Below, piece by piece: positions 1 through 7,407 of a stretch of 33,089 nucleotides of DNA. This DNA is from Syntrophomonadaceae bacterium (GTDB lineage Bacteria; Bacillota; Syntrophomonadia; Syntrophomonadales; Syntrophomonadaceae). The stretch spans positions 1-33,089 of the forward strand of contig JAQWBP010000024.1 of NCBI GenBank assembly GCA_028706315.1, in the 5' to 3' direction. The notes below the pieces were generated by a model. The model did not search any database. It was not told the origin of the DNA and saw only the letters and a list, made by a program, of their open reading frames with translations. Position numbers and translations under genes: made by a program. Position 1 is the first letter of the stretch, and every line of letters starts with the position of its first letter.

Positions 1-100
1 TTTTTTCTTGGTTAGCAGTAAAAGCTTGTCTGCGTTGTAAAAACATTTGTCTTGTATCATTCATAATCTTAACCATCCTTTTTTGAAATAGGAAGTTCAT
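1..100 (-). CDS. Possible 5' part of an unidentified gene running off the window
   Basis: On the minus strand a frame stays open from about position 169 to the window edge. In-frame ATG codons lie at 98-100, 74-76 and 62-64. From the last one the protein would begin MNDTRQMFLQRRQAF. An AAGGATGG stretch precedes the 62-64 ATG and could be a weak ribosome site. The composition (Gln, Arg, amphipathic) looks like real protein, but too little is visible to name a family. The same frame, beyond two stop codons, holds another protein-like stretch at 182-316, so this could instead be the tail of a decayed gene. The start is uncertain. Confidence 0.3.
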   Translation of the reverse strand, partial: MNFLFQKRMVKIMNDTRQMFLQRRQAFTANQEK

Positions 101-181
101 ATTGGCGCAGTGTCTGTATATGGCGCAATCCCCTTGTTCCTCTCTTATCTCACGACATAGTCTAATAGTCTAATTCTGCGG

Positions 182-316
182 TTATAGCTTTTCCATTCGA
201 GCGGCACATACCTTATATTCCTGAATTCCGGTTACCGTGTCAAGCGTTTCACTATTAGGCATGAGCCTAAATACATCTATTTGATCCAGAAACTGAGCAA
301 AACCTGATAGTACCTG
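182..316 (-). pseudogene. Short protein-like fragment, unidentified
   Basis: A 44-codon minus-strand stretch between stops reads like the C-terminal end of a soluble protein (QVLSGFAQFLDQIDVF near its start, CAARMEKL at its end). It has no start codon with a ribosome site. It lies in the same frame as the open stretch at 1-169, separated only by two stop codons (182-184 and 170-172). It may be a gene remnant. The family is not recognised, and chance cannot be excluded at this length. Confidence 0.22.
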
Positions 317-381
317 CTATATAAATATGAAGAGAGACATGACTTGATTAAAGCTAAGGCTCGGTTAGTCATAAATTCTTT

Positions 382-409
382 GCCCATCCCGATCTATATC
401 AGGATGGGC
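382..409. terminator. Hairpin beyond the 3' end of ymaF
   Basis: GCCCATCC at 382-389 pairs perfectly with GGATGGGC at 402-409 across a 12-nt loop. It lies about 30 nt beyond the stop of the minus-strand ymaF gene, where a terminator is expected. Neither side has a good T-tract, so it may only stabilise the 3' end. Confidence 0.4.
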
Positions 410-438
410 GTTTGGGGTAGAGTCTTATTAGTTAGAGA

Positions 439-867
439 CTAATCTTCTTCTTCTTGTAGCGGATTTTCTATGAAAGTTGTAAAGGCGAAATCGTGATCAT
501 GGCCGAAATTGGTTGTTGTTTCTCCTTCTACATAGTGAACATGTTTTTCTCCTTCAATGAAGATAGGGAGACCAGTCCTAATTCCAACTTCGTGGTAGTG
601 GTTAAAAAAGAAATCAGTATTAACTAGAATAGCATGTACATGACTATCACCCATAGGTATCTCTTCACTAGTTACACCGGCAAAACGATGAGTATGAGGT
701 ATACTACCAGCTACCATACCAGTTCCTGCAAATTCATGAACATGAGTTTGAATGTCAGAGTTTTGGTTTTCGGGTGGACAATCATGATGAGGGGGGCGAT
801 GCTTTTTAGGTCCCTCTGGTTTTCTTTTTGGATAACACATTCTACAGTCAGAATTTCCACAAGCCAT
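439..867 (-). CDS. ymaF: YmaF family His-rich protein
   Basis: The product is 142 aa and resembles Bacillus YmaF (function unknown). The start is the ATG at 865-867, because AAAGGAGGT (873-881) precedes it by a few bases; a longer frame from 909 would put that ribosome site inside the gene. The N-terminus has a Cys cluster (C3, C8, C11) and a basic linker. The rest carries six H-x-H motifs (HVH, HTH, HVH, HYH, HVH, HDH) at residues 42, 58, 76, 90, 109 and 123, so alternate motifs recur every 33-34 residues. This suggests a repeated beta-rich fold and possible metal binding, which is inference. There is no signal peptide or membrane segment. The gene is monocistronic. Confidence 0.8.
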   Translation of the reverse strand: MACGNSDCRMCYPKRKPEGPKKHRPPHHDCPPENQNSDIQTHVHEFAGTGMVAGSIPHTHRFAGVTSEEIPMGDSHVHAILVNTDFFFNHYHEVGIRTGLPIFIEGEKHVHYVEGETTTNFGHDHDFAFTTFIENPLQEEED

Positions 868-994
868 ACATAAACCTCCTTTCATACCAGTTAGTACATG
901 ATATGGCATATATTACCCGAGTGTTACTCGTGAGCTATAAATTGCAGGGTAGTAGATGCAGGATTATGGATTCGGTGTAAGCAGCTGAAATAGG

Positions 995-1016
995 CCTGGC
1001 CATTCCCCCGGCCAGG
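995..1016. terminator. Hairpin downstream of the MATE gene fragment
   Basis: CCTGGCC at 995-1001 pairs with GGCCAGG at 1010-1016. Read on the minus strand it lies about 20 nt past the stop of the MATE C-terminal fragment (1037-1085), so it is probably the old terminator of that lost gene. The T-tract is weak (CCTATTTC). Confidence 0.35.
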
Positions 1017-1036
1017 TGTTAGGTTAATTAATTAGT

Positions 1037-1085
1037 TCAATTAGTGCAGCGGGTCTTGCCCGGCTCCAGCTTCCTCATCTCCGAA
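1037..1085 (-). pseudogene. C-terminal tail of a MATE exporter gene (relic)
   Basis: The minus strand encodes SEMRKLEPGKTRCTN and a stop. This nearly equals the C-terminus of the intact MATE protein at 18026-19390 (SEMRKLEPGWTDCTDCN). At the DNA level, 1058-1085 matches 18053-18080 at 27 of 28 bases, and similarity continues to about 1027 with one 1-nt gap. The similarity stops abruptly at 1085/1086, exactly where the HEARO RNA begins. The rest of this second MATE gene is absent. The simplest reading is that the IscB element inserted into the 3' part of a MATE paralogue and a later deletion removed the remainder. Confidence 0.75.
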
Positions 1086-1303
1086 CACCTCTAACTAAAG
1101 TTAGAGGCATGTCCTCTAGTTGACTAGCTTAAGCGAAAGCTACGTTACCTATAAATATATAGGCATTACGGGATGCCAGTTCAAGCTCCATACACTGCGG
1201 TTAGTGGTTAAACAGGTCTGTAGGGGTAGGAACATTGCTACTAACGTAAAACAGTAAGATAACCTTAGCGATGAGTACCCAACTTCCGAAAGGAGGACGA
1301 AAA
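1086..1303 (+). ncRNA. HEARO / omega RNA of an IscB element
   Basis: This lies directly upstream of the IscB start, the normal HEARO position. Visible structure: hairpin CCTCTAAC/GTTAGAGG (1088-1107), a stem TAGCTT/AAGCTA around AAGCGA, a stem CCTATA/TATAGG, and the block GGATGCCAGTT, which I recall also being in the OgeuIscB omega RNA, where it takes part in the core pseudoknot. The 3' end, ACTTCCGAAAGGAGG, folds the IscB ribosome site into a small hairpin. Known omega RNAs of IscB carry the guide at their 5' end, copied from the flanking target; here that flank is the MATE tail at 1068-1085. A covariance-model search (Rfam HEARO) would settle the boundaries. Confidence 0.75.
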
Positions 1304-1910
1304 ATGCGTGTATTCGTACTTAATATGCGAGGCCAACCCTTAACGCCTTGCAGTCCGGGAAAAGCGAGAATACTTAAAAAAAGGCAAAGCAAAAGTAGTA
1401 AGGCGAGAGCCATTTACAATCTACTTAAGTATCTAATAGGCGAAACCAAACAACCAATATGTTTAGATATAGACGCTGGAAGTAAGCATTAGGTATATCG
1501 GCTACTACTGAGAAAGAAGGTTTATTCGAAGCCGAAGTAGAATTAATAAATGATAAGAAATGAGATAATTGGTTTACTTTCGACACGCAGGCAATATCGC
1601 AAAACCAGATACCATAAACCATTCTTCGATACACGTAAAAAGCCCGCAGACGGCTTAGCCCCTTCAATAGAAAAACAAGATTAATGGACACATAAAGGCT
1701 ATTGCGATGGTTTGTAAGTTTATGCCGATTTCTAAACTTATAGTCGAAGTAGCCCAATTTGATATTCAAAAAATCGAGAATTTTTGAATATCCGGCAAAG
1801 AATATCAACCAGGCGAACAAGAAGGCTTCTGGAACACCAGGGAACATGTTTTATCGCGAGACAAGCACCAATGTCAGGGTAAAAAAGGATGGAAGAGCGT
1901 GAATTTATAG
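1304..1910 (+). pseudogene. iscB: IscB RNA-guided nuclease, frameshifted and truncated
   Basis: The ATG at 1304 follows AGGAGG and starts MRVFVLNMRGQPLTPCSP, the typical IscB N-terminus. Correcting an extra A in the run at 1376-1382 restores KGKAKVVRREPFTI (RRXRR region). The frame then needs shifts before GETKQPICLDIDAGSK (RuvC-I, catalytic Asp), near 1485, and near 1560. The arginine-rich bridge helix (LLSTRRQYRKTRYHK) and a RuvC-II block (KLIVEVAQFD) follow, with stops at about 1675 and 1777. Similarity ends with EHVLSRDKHQCQ, the start of the HNH domain, and a stop at 1908. The HNH catalytic part, RuvC-III and the C-terminus are missing. The gene is dead: at least three frameshifts, internal stops and a large 3' deletion. 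Confidence 0.85.
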
Positions 1911-2028
1911 GGGGTAAGAAGATTTTTGTGAGGGGGAAAAATGAAAAGTATCATTTGTAAACAGAAAAAAACCAAGAAAAGGCCTAAATATATATAAATA
2001 CAATAACCATAAAGGTGGAGGCGGAAAG

Positions 2029-4095
2029 ATGAAAGTCAAGGAAATAATGACGTCTAATCCGTATGTGTTTACAATTGACCAAACCATTAAAGAGGCTGCT
2101 GAGGTTTTCTTAGAAAGGCAAATTGATGGAGCTCCGGTGGTTGATAACCAGGAAAAACTGATGGGCTTATTTTGTAAAGCGCAGCTTTTTCAGGCCGTTT
2201 CGGAAGAAATAGATTTAAACCAGCCGGTGAAGGTAATTATGGTTAACAACGTAGTAACCCTTGAGCCTGATGATGATATAGAAAAAGTTTTTACTGTGAA
2301 CCGCAGCAGACTTCCAGTAGTAGTAAATGGAAAGGTTATTGGTATTGTTACTAAATCTGACATCATCTCGAACTACCATAGGAAAATTAATGACTTAACA
2401 AATAAGTTACAGACGGTAATTGCCTCAGTTTATAATGCCATTATTAGTATAGACATCGACGGAAGGATTGCAATTTTCAACCAGGCAGCAGAAAGAATTT
2501 TCGGTAAGAAAAAAGAAGAGGTACTTGGTCTGCCATACCAGGATATGTTCATTAATGGCCGCCTGATGGAAGTTCTAACTACCGGGAAAACTATAACTAC
2601 TTACGAAGTTATATATAATGGAAAAACCTTGTTGTCTAATGTAAGCCCTATTATGCAGAATAATAGAATAATAGGAGCAGTTTCTGTCTTTCAGGACATA
2701 TCAGAGTTAGAAAAAATCTCTGAAGAATTGACTAATACTCGTAAGATTAAGGATGAAATGGACGCTGTTTTTGAAGCTTCCTATGATTATATTTTTATAA
2801 CTGATGCCGAAGGGCGAGTGCAAAAAGTAAACCAGGCCTATTATCGCATTACCGGCATAAAACCGGAAGAAATAATTGGCAAGACCATGTATGAATTGGT
2901 GGCGCTAGGCTTTTATGATAGGTCGTGTACCATTGAGGTTATTGAAACTTTAAAACCGGTTACTTTCACGCAAAAGATAAAAACGGGGAAAACAGTACTA
3001 GTCACGGGGAATCCAGTTTTTAATGAAAAAGGTGAGTTATCTAGTGTAGTAACTAATGGTCGCGATATTACTGAACTTAACCTGCTCAAGCAAGAAGTTG
3101 AACATGTACAAGGAATAAGCCAGCATTATAAAAGGGAACTTACTAGAATACAGGGGTTGAGTGGCTGTGTTATAAACTCACAAGTTATGAAAGATCTAAT
3201 GGATTTTGTCGTACATTTAGCAAAATTTGATTCGGCAGTACTTATTGTTGGCGAGTCGGGTGTGGGCAAGGAAATTGTCGCCCATCAGATTTACATCAAC
3301 AGCAACAGAAAAAATAAGCAGTATATCCGTATTAACTGTGCGGCTATACCGGAAAGTCTGCTGGAATCAGAATTATTCGGTTATACTGACGGTGCATTTA
3401 CCGGGGCCAAAAAAGGCGGTAAGATGGGAATATTTGAATTAGCTAACGGAGGTACTTTACTCCTGGATGAAATTGGGGAACTGCCGCTGGCGGTACAGGC
3501 TAAACTATTAAGGGTTATACAGGAAAACGAGGTAACCAGGATTGGGGGAACTAACCCAATTAAAATTGATGTCCGCTTGATAACCTCAACTAACCGGGAT
3601 ATCCAAAAAATGGTGGAAAATAAACAGTTTAGAGAAGACTTGTTCTATAGATTGAATGTAGTACCTATAAAAGTACCGCCCCTTCGGGAAAGAAAAGAGG
3701 AGATACCGGCTTTAGTGGAGCATTTTTTAAAAAAATTTAATGATAAATATCATCTGAATAAGTATTTAGCCCCCCGATTAATGGACAGCTTGATGGCTTA
3801 TGAATGGCCCGGCAACGTACGGGAATTGAAAAATGTAATTGAACGCGCTATAGTAACTAGCCCGGAGTCGGTTATTAGAGAAATTAAATGGAGTAGTGAA
3901 AACCATGGGGATCAGATTAGATTTAACGACAAAATTACTATGAAGAAGGTAGTGGAAGAAGTTGAAAAAGATTTGATTGTAAAGTACTTACGTAAGTACC
4001 GAACTACCAGAAAAACAGCTGCAGCTTTAGGAATAAGTCAAACAACCCTGTGTCGAAAAGCGGCTCAATACAATATAAATCTAAGGCATGGTTAA
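2029..4095 (+). CDS. Sigma-54-dependent activator with CBS and PAS sensor domains
   Basis: The product is 688 aa with ribosome site GGTGGAGG before ATG 2029. Domain order: two CBS repeats (about 1-120; families of this fold bind adenine nucleotides), PAS (about 125-225), PAS (about 245-345), AAA+ sigma-54 interaction domain (about 375-610), and a Fis-type helix-turn-helix at the C-terminus (TRKTAAALGISQTTL). Walker A is GESGVGKE (about 408), the sigma-54 contact loop GAFTGA is at about 455, and Walker B is LLLDEIGE. There is no receiver domain, so it senses ligands rather than phosphorylation. It stands directly upstream of the operon at 4422, which has a -24/-12 promoter, and probably also controls the promoter at 11453. 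The ligand is unknown. Confidence 0.93.
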   Translation: MKVKEIMTSNPYVFTIDQTIKEAAEVFLERQIDGAPVVDNQEKLMGLFCKAQLFQAVSEEIDLNQPVKVIMVNNVVTLEPDDDIEKVFTVNRSRLPVVVNGKVIGIVTKSDIISNYHRKINDLTNKLQTVIASVYNAIISIDIDGRIAIFNQAAERIFGKKKEEVLGLPYQDMFINGRLMEVLTTGKTITTYEVIYNGKTLLSNVSPIMQNNRIIGAVSVFQDISELEKISEELTNTRKIKDEMDAVFEASYDYIFITDAEGRVQKVNQAYYRITGIKPEEIIGKTMYELVALGFYDRSCTIEVIETLKPVTFTQKIKTGKTVLVTGNPVFNEKGELSSVVTNGRDITELNLLKQEVEHVQGISQHYKRELTRIQGLSGCVINSQVMKDLMDFVVHLAKFDSAVLIVGESGVGKEIVAHQIYINSNRKNKQYIRINCAAIPESLLESELFGYTDGAFTGAKKGGKMGIFELANGGTLLLDEIGELPLAVQAKLLRVIQENEVTRIGGTNPIKIDVRLITSTNRDIQKMVENKQFREDLFYRLNVVPIKVPPLRERKEEIPALVEHFLKKFNDKYHLNKYLAPRLMDSLMAYEWPGNVRELKNVIERAIVTSPESVIREIKWSSENHGDQIRFNDKITMKKVVEEVEKDLIVKYLRKYRTTRKTAAALGISQTTLCRKAAQYNINLRHG

Positions 4096-4116
4096 ATTTT
4101 AAACCGAATATGAATC

Positions 4117-4147
4117 AGGCGAACCGTTTTAAGTTCAGCCTTTTTTT
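4117..4147 (+). terminator. Terminator of the sigma-54 activator gene
   Basis: AGGCGAAC (4117-4124) pairs with GTTCAGCCT (4133-4141) apart from one bulge and is followed by seven T. It starts about 20 nt after the stop codon. The same bases contain the 17-bp palindrome proposed as an enhancer site. Confidence 0.65.
4121..4137. promoter_or_regulatory. Candidate enhancer (UAS) for the sigma-54 activator
   Basis: GAACCGTTTTAAGTTCA is an imperfect palindrome about 170 bp upstream of the -24 element at 4305. GAACCGAATTAGGTTCA at 11213-11229, about 225 bp upstream of the second -24/-12 promoter, matches it at 14 of 17 positions. The spacing suits bacterial enhancer-binding proteins. The copy also forms the stem of the activator's terminator, which could explain the symmetry here but not at 11213. 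Confidence 0.45.
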
Positions 4148-4304
4148 ATGCTTGTTTGTTTAACGTGGGTGGGTTATGTGCAACTGATCGAGTCGAAAAC
4201 GGCGCACAAATATTCGTTTTATATAGTCAATGTTGCTTATTATTCTCTCGATTTTGATTCGTTTCACTGAATACTACTCTGTTATCGCTGTCCTTACACG
4301 GGCT

Positions 4305-4320
4305 TGGCAGGAATATTGCA
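4305..4320 (+). promoter_or_regulatory. Sigma-54 (-24/-12) promoter of the gcvP-like/ABC operon
   Basis: TGGCAGGAATATTGCA fits the consensus TGGCACG-N4-TTGCA with the required 10 bases between GG and GC. The transcript would start near 4331, about 90 nt before gcvPA. The neighbouring upstream gene encodes a sigma-54 activator. Confidence 0.85.
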
Positions 4321-4340
4321 TGCAATATTAGAGCAGATGC

Positions 4341-4354
4341 TTACAGAAGGAGGT
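4341..4354 (+). other. Orphan Shine-Dalgarno motif in the 5' leader
   Basis: TTACAGAAGGAGGT lies about 10-20 nt after the predicted start of transcription and 68 nt before the gcvPA start, which has its own GGGAGGG site. No start codon lies at a useful distance. A near-copy (TTACGAAGGAGGT) sits at the same place in the leader of the other sigma-54 transcript (11488-11500). Confidence 0.35.
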
Positions 4355-4421
4355 GGGACAGCTTAACACCGTAGATAACAGTGCTAGAAAGGGTCAGAGC
4401 TTATAAGAGGGAGGGCAATGA

Positions 4422-5819
4422 ATGAGTAAAAACCCAAACTTTGTACATCCCTATATACCAAATTCAGCTTCCGCAGTCGAGCAGGATATGCTCCAAGAAG
4501 TGAGCGAAAGTGCCGCGGAAAATTTGTACAAAGTTATTCCGCAGCAATTAAAACTGAATAGAAGATTGGATTTGCCAGAGCCGTTTTTTTCGGAATATGA
4601 ACTTAAGAAACATGTGCAATCAATTCTTGACCAAAACAAATCATGTGAGGAATATGTCAGCTTTCTGGGTGCTGGGTGTTGGCAGCATTATGTTCCGGCA
4701 GTATGTGATGAAGTTAATAATCGAGCCGAGTTTCTAACTGCTTATTGGGGTGATACTTATTCCGATTTTGGAAAATGGCAGGCCATGTTTGAGTATCAGA
4801 GCATGATGGGTGAACTGCTGGATATGGAAGTTGTTAGTACCCCGACTTATGATTGGAGTTCTGCAGTCAGCAGTGCTCTTATGATGTCTGCCAGAATAAC
4901 CGGGCGGTCAGAAGCGCTAGTTGTAAGTACCACCGGTGCAGAGAGACTAATGCATATGCGCAATTTCTGCCATGATAACATGGAAATCAAACTGCTCCAA
5001 TGCCATCCTAATACAGGTCTAATTGACCTGGAAGACCTACAAACTAAGGTTTCTTCAAACACTGCGGCAGTTTATTTTGAAAACCCCGGATTCCTTGGTT
5101 TTATGGAGTCACAGGGCTCGCAGATTGCCGAAATTGCTCATGCAGTCGGTTCGCTGATAGTGGTGGGTGTTGATCCAAGTTCGCTTGGAATAATGGCCCC
5201 TCCGATAACCTATGGTGCTGACATAGTATGTGGAGATGCCCAACCGTTTGGTAACCATATGAATTATGGCGGCGGGGTATGCGGATTTATTGCTACCAGA
5301 GACGAAGAGCGTTTTGTAGCTGAGTACCCAACCATTCTTATTAGTATTGCTGCCGGAAAGACAGAGAAGGAATGGGGATTCGGGCAATGTACCCATGATC
5401 GTACTTCATATGTGAGAAGAGATCTATCACCGGACTTTATAGGGACTTCGCAATGGCTTTGTGCCATCACAGCTGCAGTATATCTCTCCTTGATGGGTCC
5501 TGCAGGTATGGTGGAATTAGGGGAAGGAATAATGCAGCGTTGTGCCTATGCTATGAAAAAGATTAGTGGCATAGAAGGTGCAGTTATTCCATTAATGGCT
5601 ACCCCACATTTCAAGGAGTTCGTAGTTGACTTTAATGCTAGCGGTAAGATGGTAGCAGAAATAAATAAAAAATTACTCAATAAAGGCATATTCGGTGGCA
5701 AAGACCTGAGCAAGGACTTCCCCGAACTTGGACAAAGTGCGCTTTACTGTGTAACCGAAATTCATACAAAAGATGACATTGATAATCTGGTTAAGGCTTT
5801 AGAGGAGGTGCTGGCATGA
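4422..5819 (+). CDS. Divergent GcvPA-like PLP-enzyme subunit (glycine dehydrogenase subunit 1 family)
   Basis: The product is 465 aa, close to the usual 440-460 of GcvPA. The fold I PLP-enzyme family is recognisable from FLGAGCWQHYVPAV, MFEYQSMMGELLDMEV and the GDAQPFGNHMNYGGG region. In true GcvPA the stretch after TAY reads approximately TPYQPEISQG; here it is TAYWGDTYSDFGKWQ, so part of the active-site lining differs. The stop overlaps the gcvPB-like start by 4 bp (ATGA), implying translational coupling and a heterodimer. No GcvT, GcvH or Lpd gene is in the window; instead a sugar-type ABC importer follows. I infer a PLP decarboxylase or related enzyme acting on another amino compound. Ordinary glycine cleavage remains the alternative. 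Confidence 0.8.
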   Translation: MSKNPNFVHPYIPNSASAVEQDMLQEVSESAAENLYKVIPQQLKLNRRLDLPEPFFSEYELKKHVQSILDQNKSCEEYVSFLGAGCWQHYVPAVCDEVNNRAEFLTAYWGDTYSDFGKWQAMFEYQSMMGELLDMEVVSTPTYDWSSAVSSALMMSARITGRSEALVVSTTGAERLMHMRNFCHDNMEIKLLQCHPNTGLIDLEDLQTKVSSNTAAVYFENPGFLGFMESQGSQIAEIAHAVGSLIVVGVDPSSLGIMAPPITYGADIVCGDAQPFGNHMNYGGGVCGFIATRDEERFVAEYPTILISIAAGKTEKEWGFGQCTHDRTSYVRRDLSPDFIGTSQWLCAITAAVYLSLMGPAGMVELGEGIMQRCAYAMKKISGIEGAVIPLMATPHFKEFVVDFNASGKMVAEINKKLLNKGIFGGKDLSKDFPELGQSALYCVTEIHTKDDIDNLVKALEEVLA

Positions 5820-7363
5820 GAAAAAATATGGATATTCACGCAGCCAGGTGGGATGAACCATTTATAATGCAGCTTGGTACTCCTGGAGAAAGAGGTATGT
5901 TTCTGCCAGCAGTTGAGGATGCCATTTACCAGGAGACCGGCGATGTTTTAGATACCATCCCTGCCTCTTTGAAACGGGAAACCAGGCCGGTTCTACCTGA
6001 AGTATCACAGCCCAGAGTGGTCAGGCATTTTCTCCGCCTGTCCCAGATGACCATGGGGCTTGATTTAACCCCTGATATAAGCCAGGGCACTTGTACCATG
6101 AAATACAGCCCTAAGATTAATGAGAGTTTTTGTAAATCACCTAAAATGACTTCTATCCATCCCTATCAGGATGAGGATACCGTTCAGGGTATCCTGAAAT
6201 TAGTTTATAATCTTAGGAATATTCTGTGCGAAATATCCGGTATGGAGGATTTCTCATTTCAACCCGGCGGGGGCTCGCAGGCGATTTATACTAATGCCTG
6301 CATAATTAGAGCCTACCATGCCGCCAACGGACAGGGTCAGCAACGCAACGAAATTATTACTACCACCTATTCGCATCCGGTTGATGCGGCAGCACCGCAC
6401 ACAGCAGGGTATAAGATCATACAACTTTTACCGGAAGAAAACGGTTACCCGAGTGTTAAGGCACTAAAATCTGCGCTCTCTGAACGGACCGCTGGGCTTA
6501 TGATTACTAATCCTGAGGATACCGGTATTTTCAACCCCCATATACAGGAGTTTGTGGATCTGGTTCATGAGGCTGGTGGGTTATGTGCTTATGACCAGGC
6601 TAATGCCAACGGCATACTTGGGATTGCCCGCGCTCGCGATGCCGGGTTTGATATGTGTCACTTCAATCTGCATAAAACTTTTTCTTCGCCTCATGGTTGC
6701 ATTGGGCCCGGTTGTGGTGCAGTTGGGGTAAAGGAAGAATTAATCCGATTTTTACCTTTGCCTGCAATAATATTTGATGGTGAAAAGTATCATATCGATT
6801 ATGATTGCCCTGATTCCATTGGGAAAGTTAGAAGTTTCTTAGGCAACATTCAGGTAGTTGTAAGGTCTTATGCCTGGATTATGAGTCTGGGAGCCGATGG
6901 CCTAAAGAGAGTAGCCGAAATAGCTGTACTTAACAACAACTATCTAACCAACCGAATTGCCGGTATTAAAGGGGTGGTACTGCCTTATCCTGATAGTGGC
7001 AACCGATTGGAACAAACTAGATTCTCCTGGGGAGAATTGCAAGAAGAAACGGGGGTAAATACCGAAGACGTAAGAAGACGGATTGTAGACTACGGTTTGC
7101 AGAGTTATCATACCAGTCACTATCCGATTATTATTCCCGAGCCTTTCACCCTTGAACCAAGTGAAACATTCTCTAAAGAGGACCTTGATTTATATGTAGA
7201 TATTTTCAGCAAAGTGTCGCAAGAAGCGTATGAAGATCCCAAACTGGTTAAAACTGCTCCCCATCGGAGCTCGACAGAGCAGGTCGATGTGTCAGTGTGC
7301 GATGATCCTGAAACATGGGCGATGACCTGGAGAGCTTTTCAAAGGAAACACCAAGAGGGGTAA
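5816..7363 (+). CDS. Divergent GcvPB-like PLP-enzyme subunit (glycine dehydrogenase subunit 2 family)
   Basis: The product is 515 aa and carries the PLP-binding lysine K287 in CHFNLHKTFSSPHG. The family blocks GTCTMKYSPKINE and SIGKVRSFLGNIQVVVRSYAW are kept. Several conserved GcvPB loops are changed: the usual DSAHGTNP is TYSHPVDA, LQPAAGAHGE is FQPGGGSQAI, the glycine-rich HGGGGPG is HGCIGPG, and the segment that normally carries a C-x-HEF motif reads NRLEQTRFSW. Keeping the cofactor lysine while changing the substrate side points to a different substrate. It is the second gene of the sigma-54 operon; GGAGG precedes the ATG inside gcvPA. It presumably acts in the cytoplasm with the 4422 product. 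Confidence 0.82.
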   Translation: MRKNMDIHAARWDEPFIMQLGTPGERGMFLPAVEDAIYQETGDVLDTIPASLKRETRPVLPEVSQPRVVRHFLRLSQMTMGLDLTPDISQGTCTMKYSPKINESFCKSPKMTSIHPYQDEDTVQGILKLVYNLRNILCEISGMEDFSFQPGGGSQAIYTNACIIRAYHAANGQGQQRNEIITTTYSHPVDAAAPHTAGYKIIQLLPEENGYPSVKALKSALSERTAGLMITNPEDTGIFNPHIQEFVDLVHEAGGLCAYDQANANGILGIARARDAGFDMCHFNLHKTFSSPHGCIGPGCGAVGVKEELIRFLPLPAIIFDGEKYHIDYDCPDSIGKVRSFLGNIQVVVRSYAWIMSLGADGLKRVAEIAVLNNNYLTNRIAGIKGVVLPYPDSGNRLEQTRFSWGELQEETGVNTEDVRRRIVDYGLQSYHTSHYPIIIPEPFTLEPSETFSKEDLDLYVDIFSKVSQEAYEDPKLVKTAPHRSSTEQVDVSVCDDPETWAMTWRAFQRKHQEG

Positions 7364-7407
7364 CTTAAGTAGTTTGATGTCTTTGACACAACCGTAGGGG
7401 GGATGAA

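Larger units (their letters stand above)
1086..1910 (+). mobile_element. Decayed IscB-type (IS200/IS605-like) element
   Basis: The unit is an omega (HEARO) RNA followed by a degraded IscB gene. The left boundary is set by the sharp end of MATE homology at 1085. The right boundary is lost: IscB is cut off near its HNH domain and no right-end hairpin or continuation of the MATE target is seen. No TnpA (Y1 transposase) is present, as is usual for stand-alone IscB elements that move in trans. One deletion running from inside IscB into the MATE target would explain both missing parts. Confidence 0.65.

Noticed and set aside
1201-2087. Minus-strand open frames over the IscB relic and the regulator promoter
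   Set aside because: They lie opposite recognisable IscB coding sequence or AT-rich leader, and none has a ribosome site or family pattern.
4337-4363. Leader peptide in the gcvP-like operon (ATG 4337, 9 codons)
   Set aside because: It has no ribosome site of its own and no counterpart in the other leader; the AAGGAGGT within it lacks a downstream start.
4422-7363. Annotating the pair simply as the glycine cleavage P-protein (gcvPA/gcvPB)
   Set aside because: No gcvT, gcvH or lpd is nearby, several otherwise conserved loops are changed, and the genes share an operon with a sugar-type importer. The family is certain, the glycine reaction is not.
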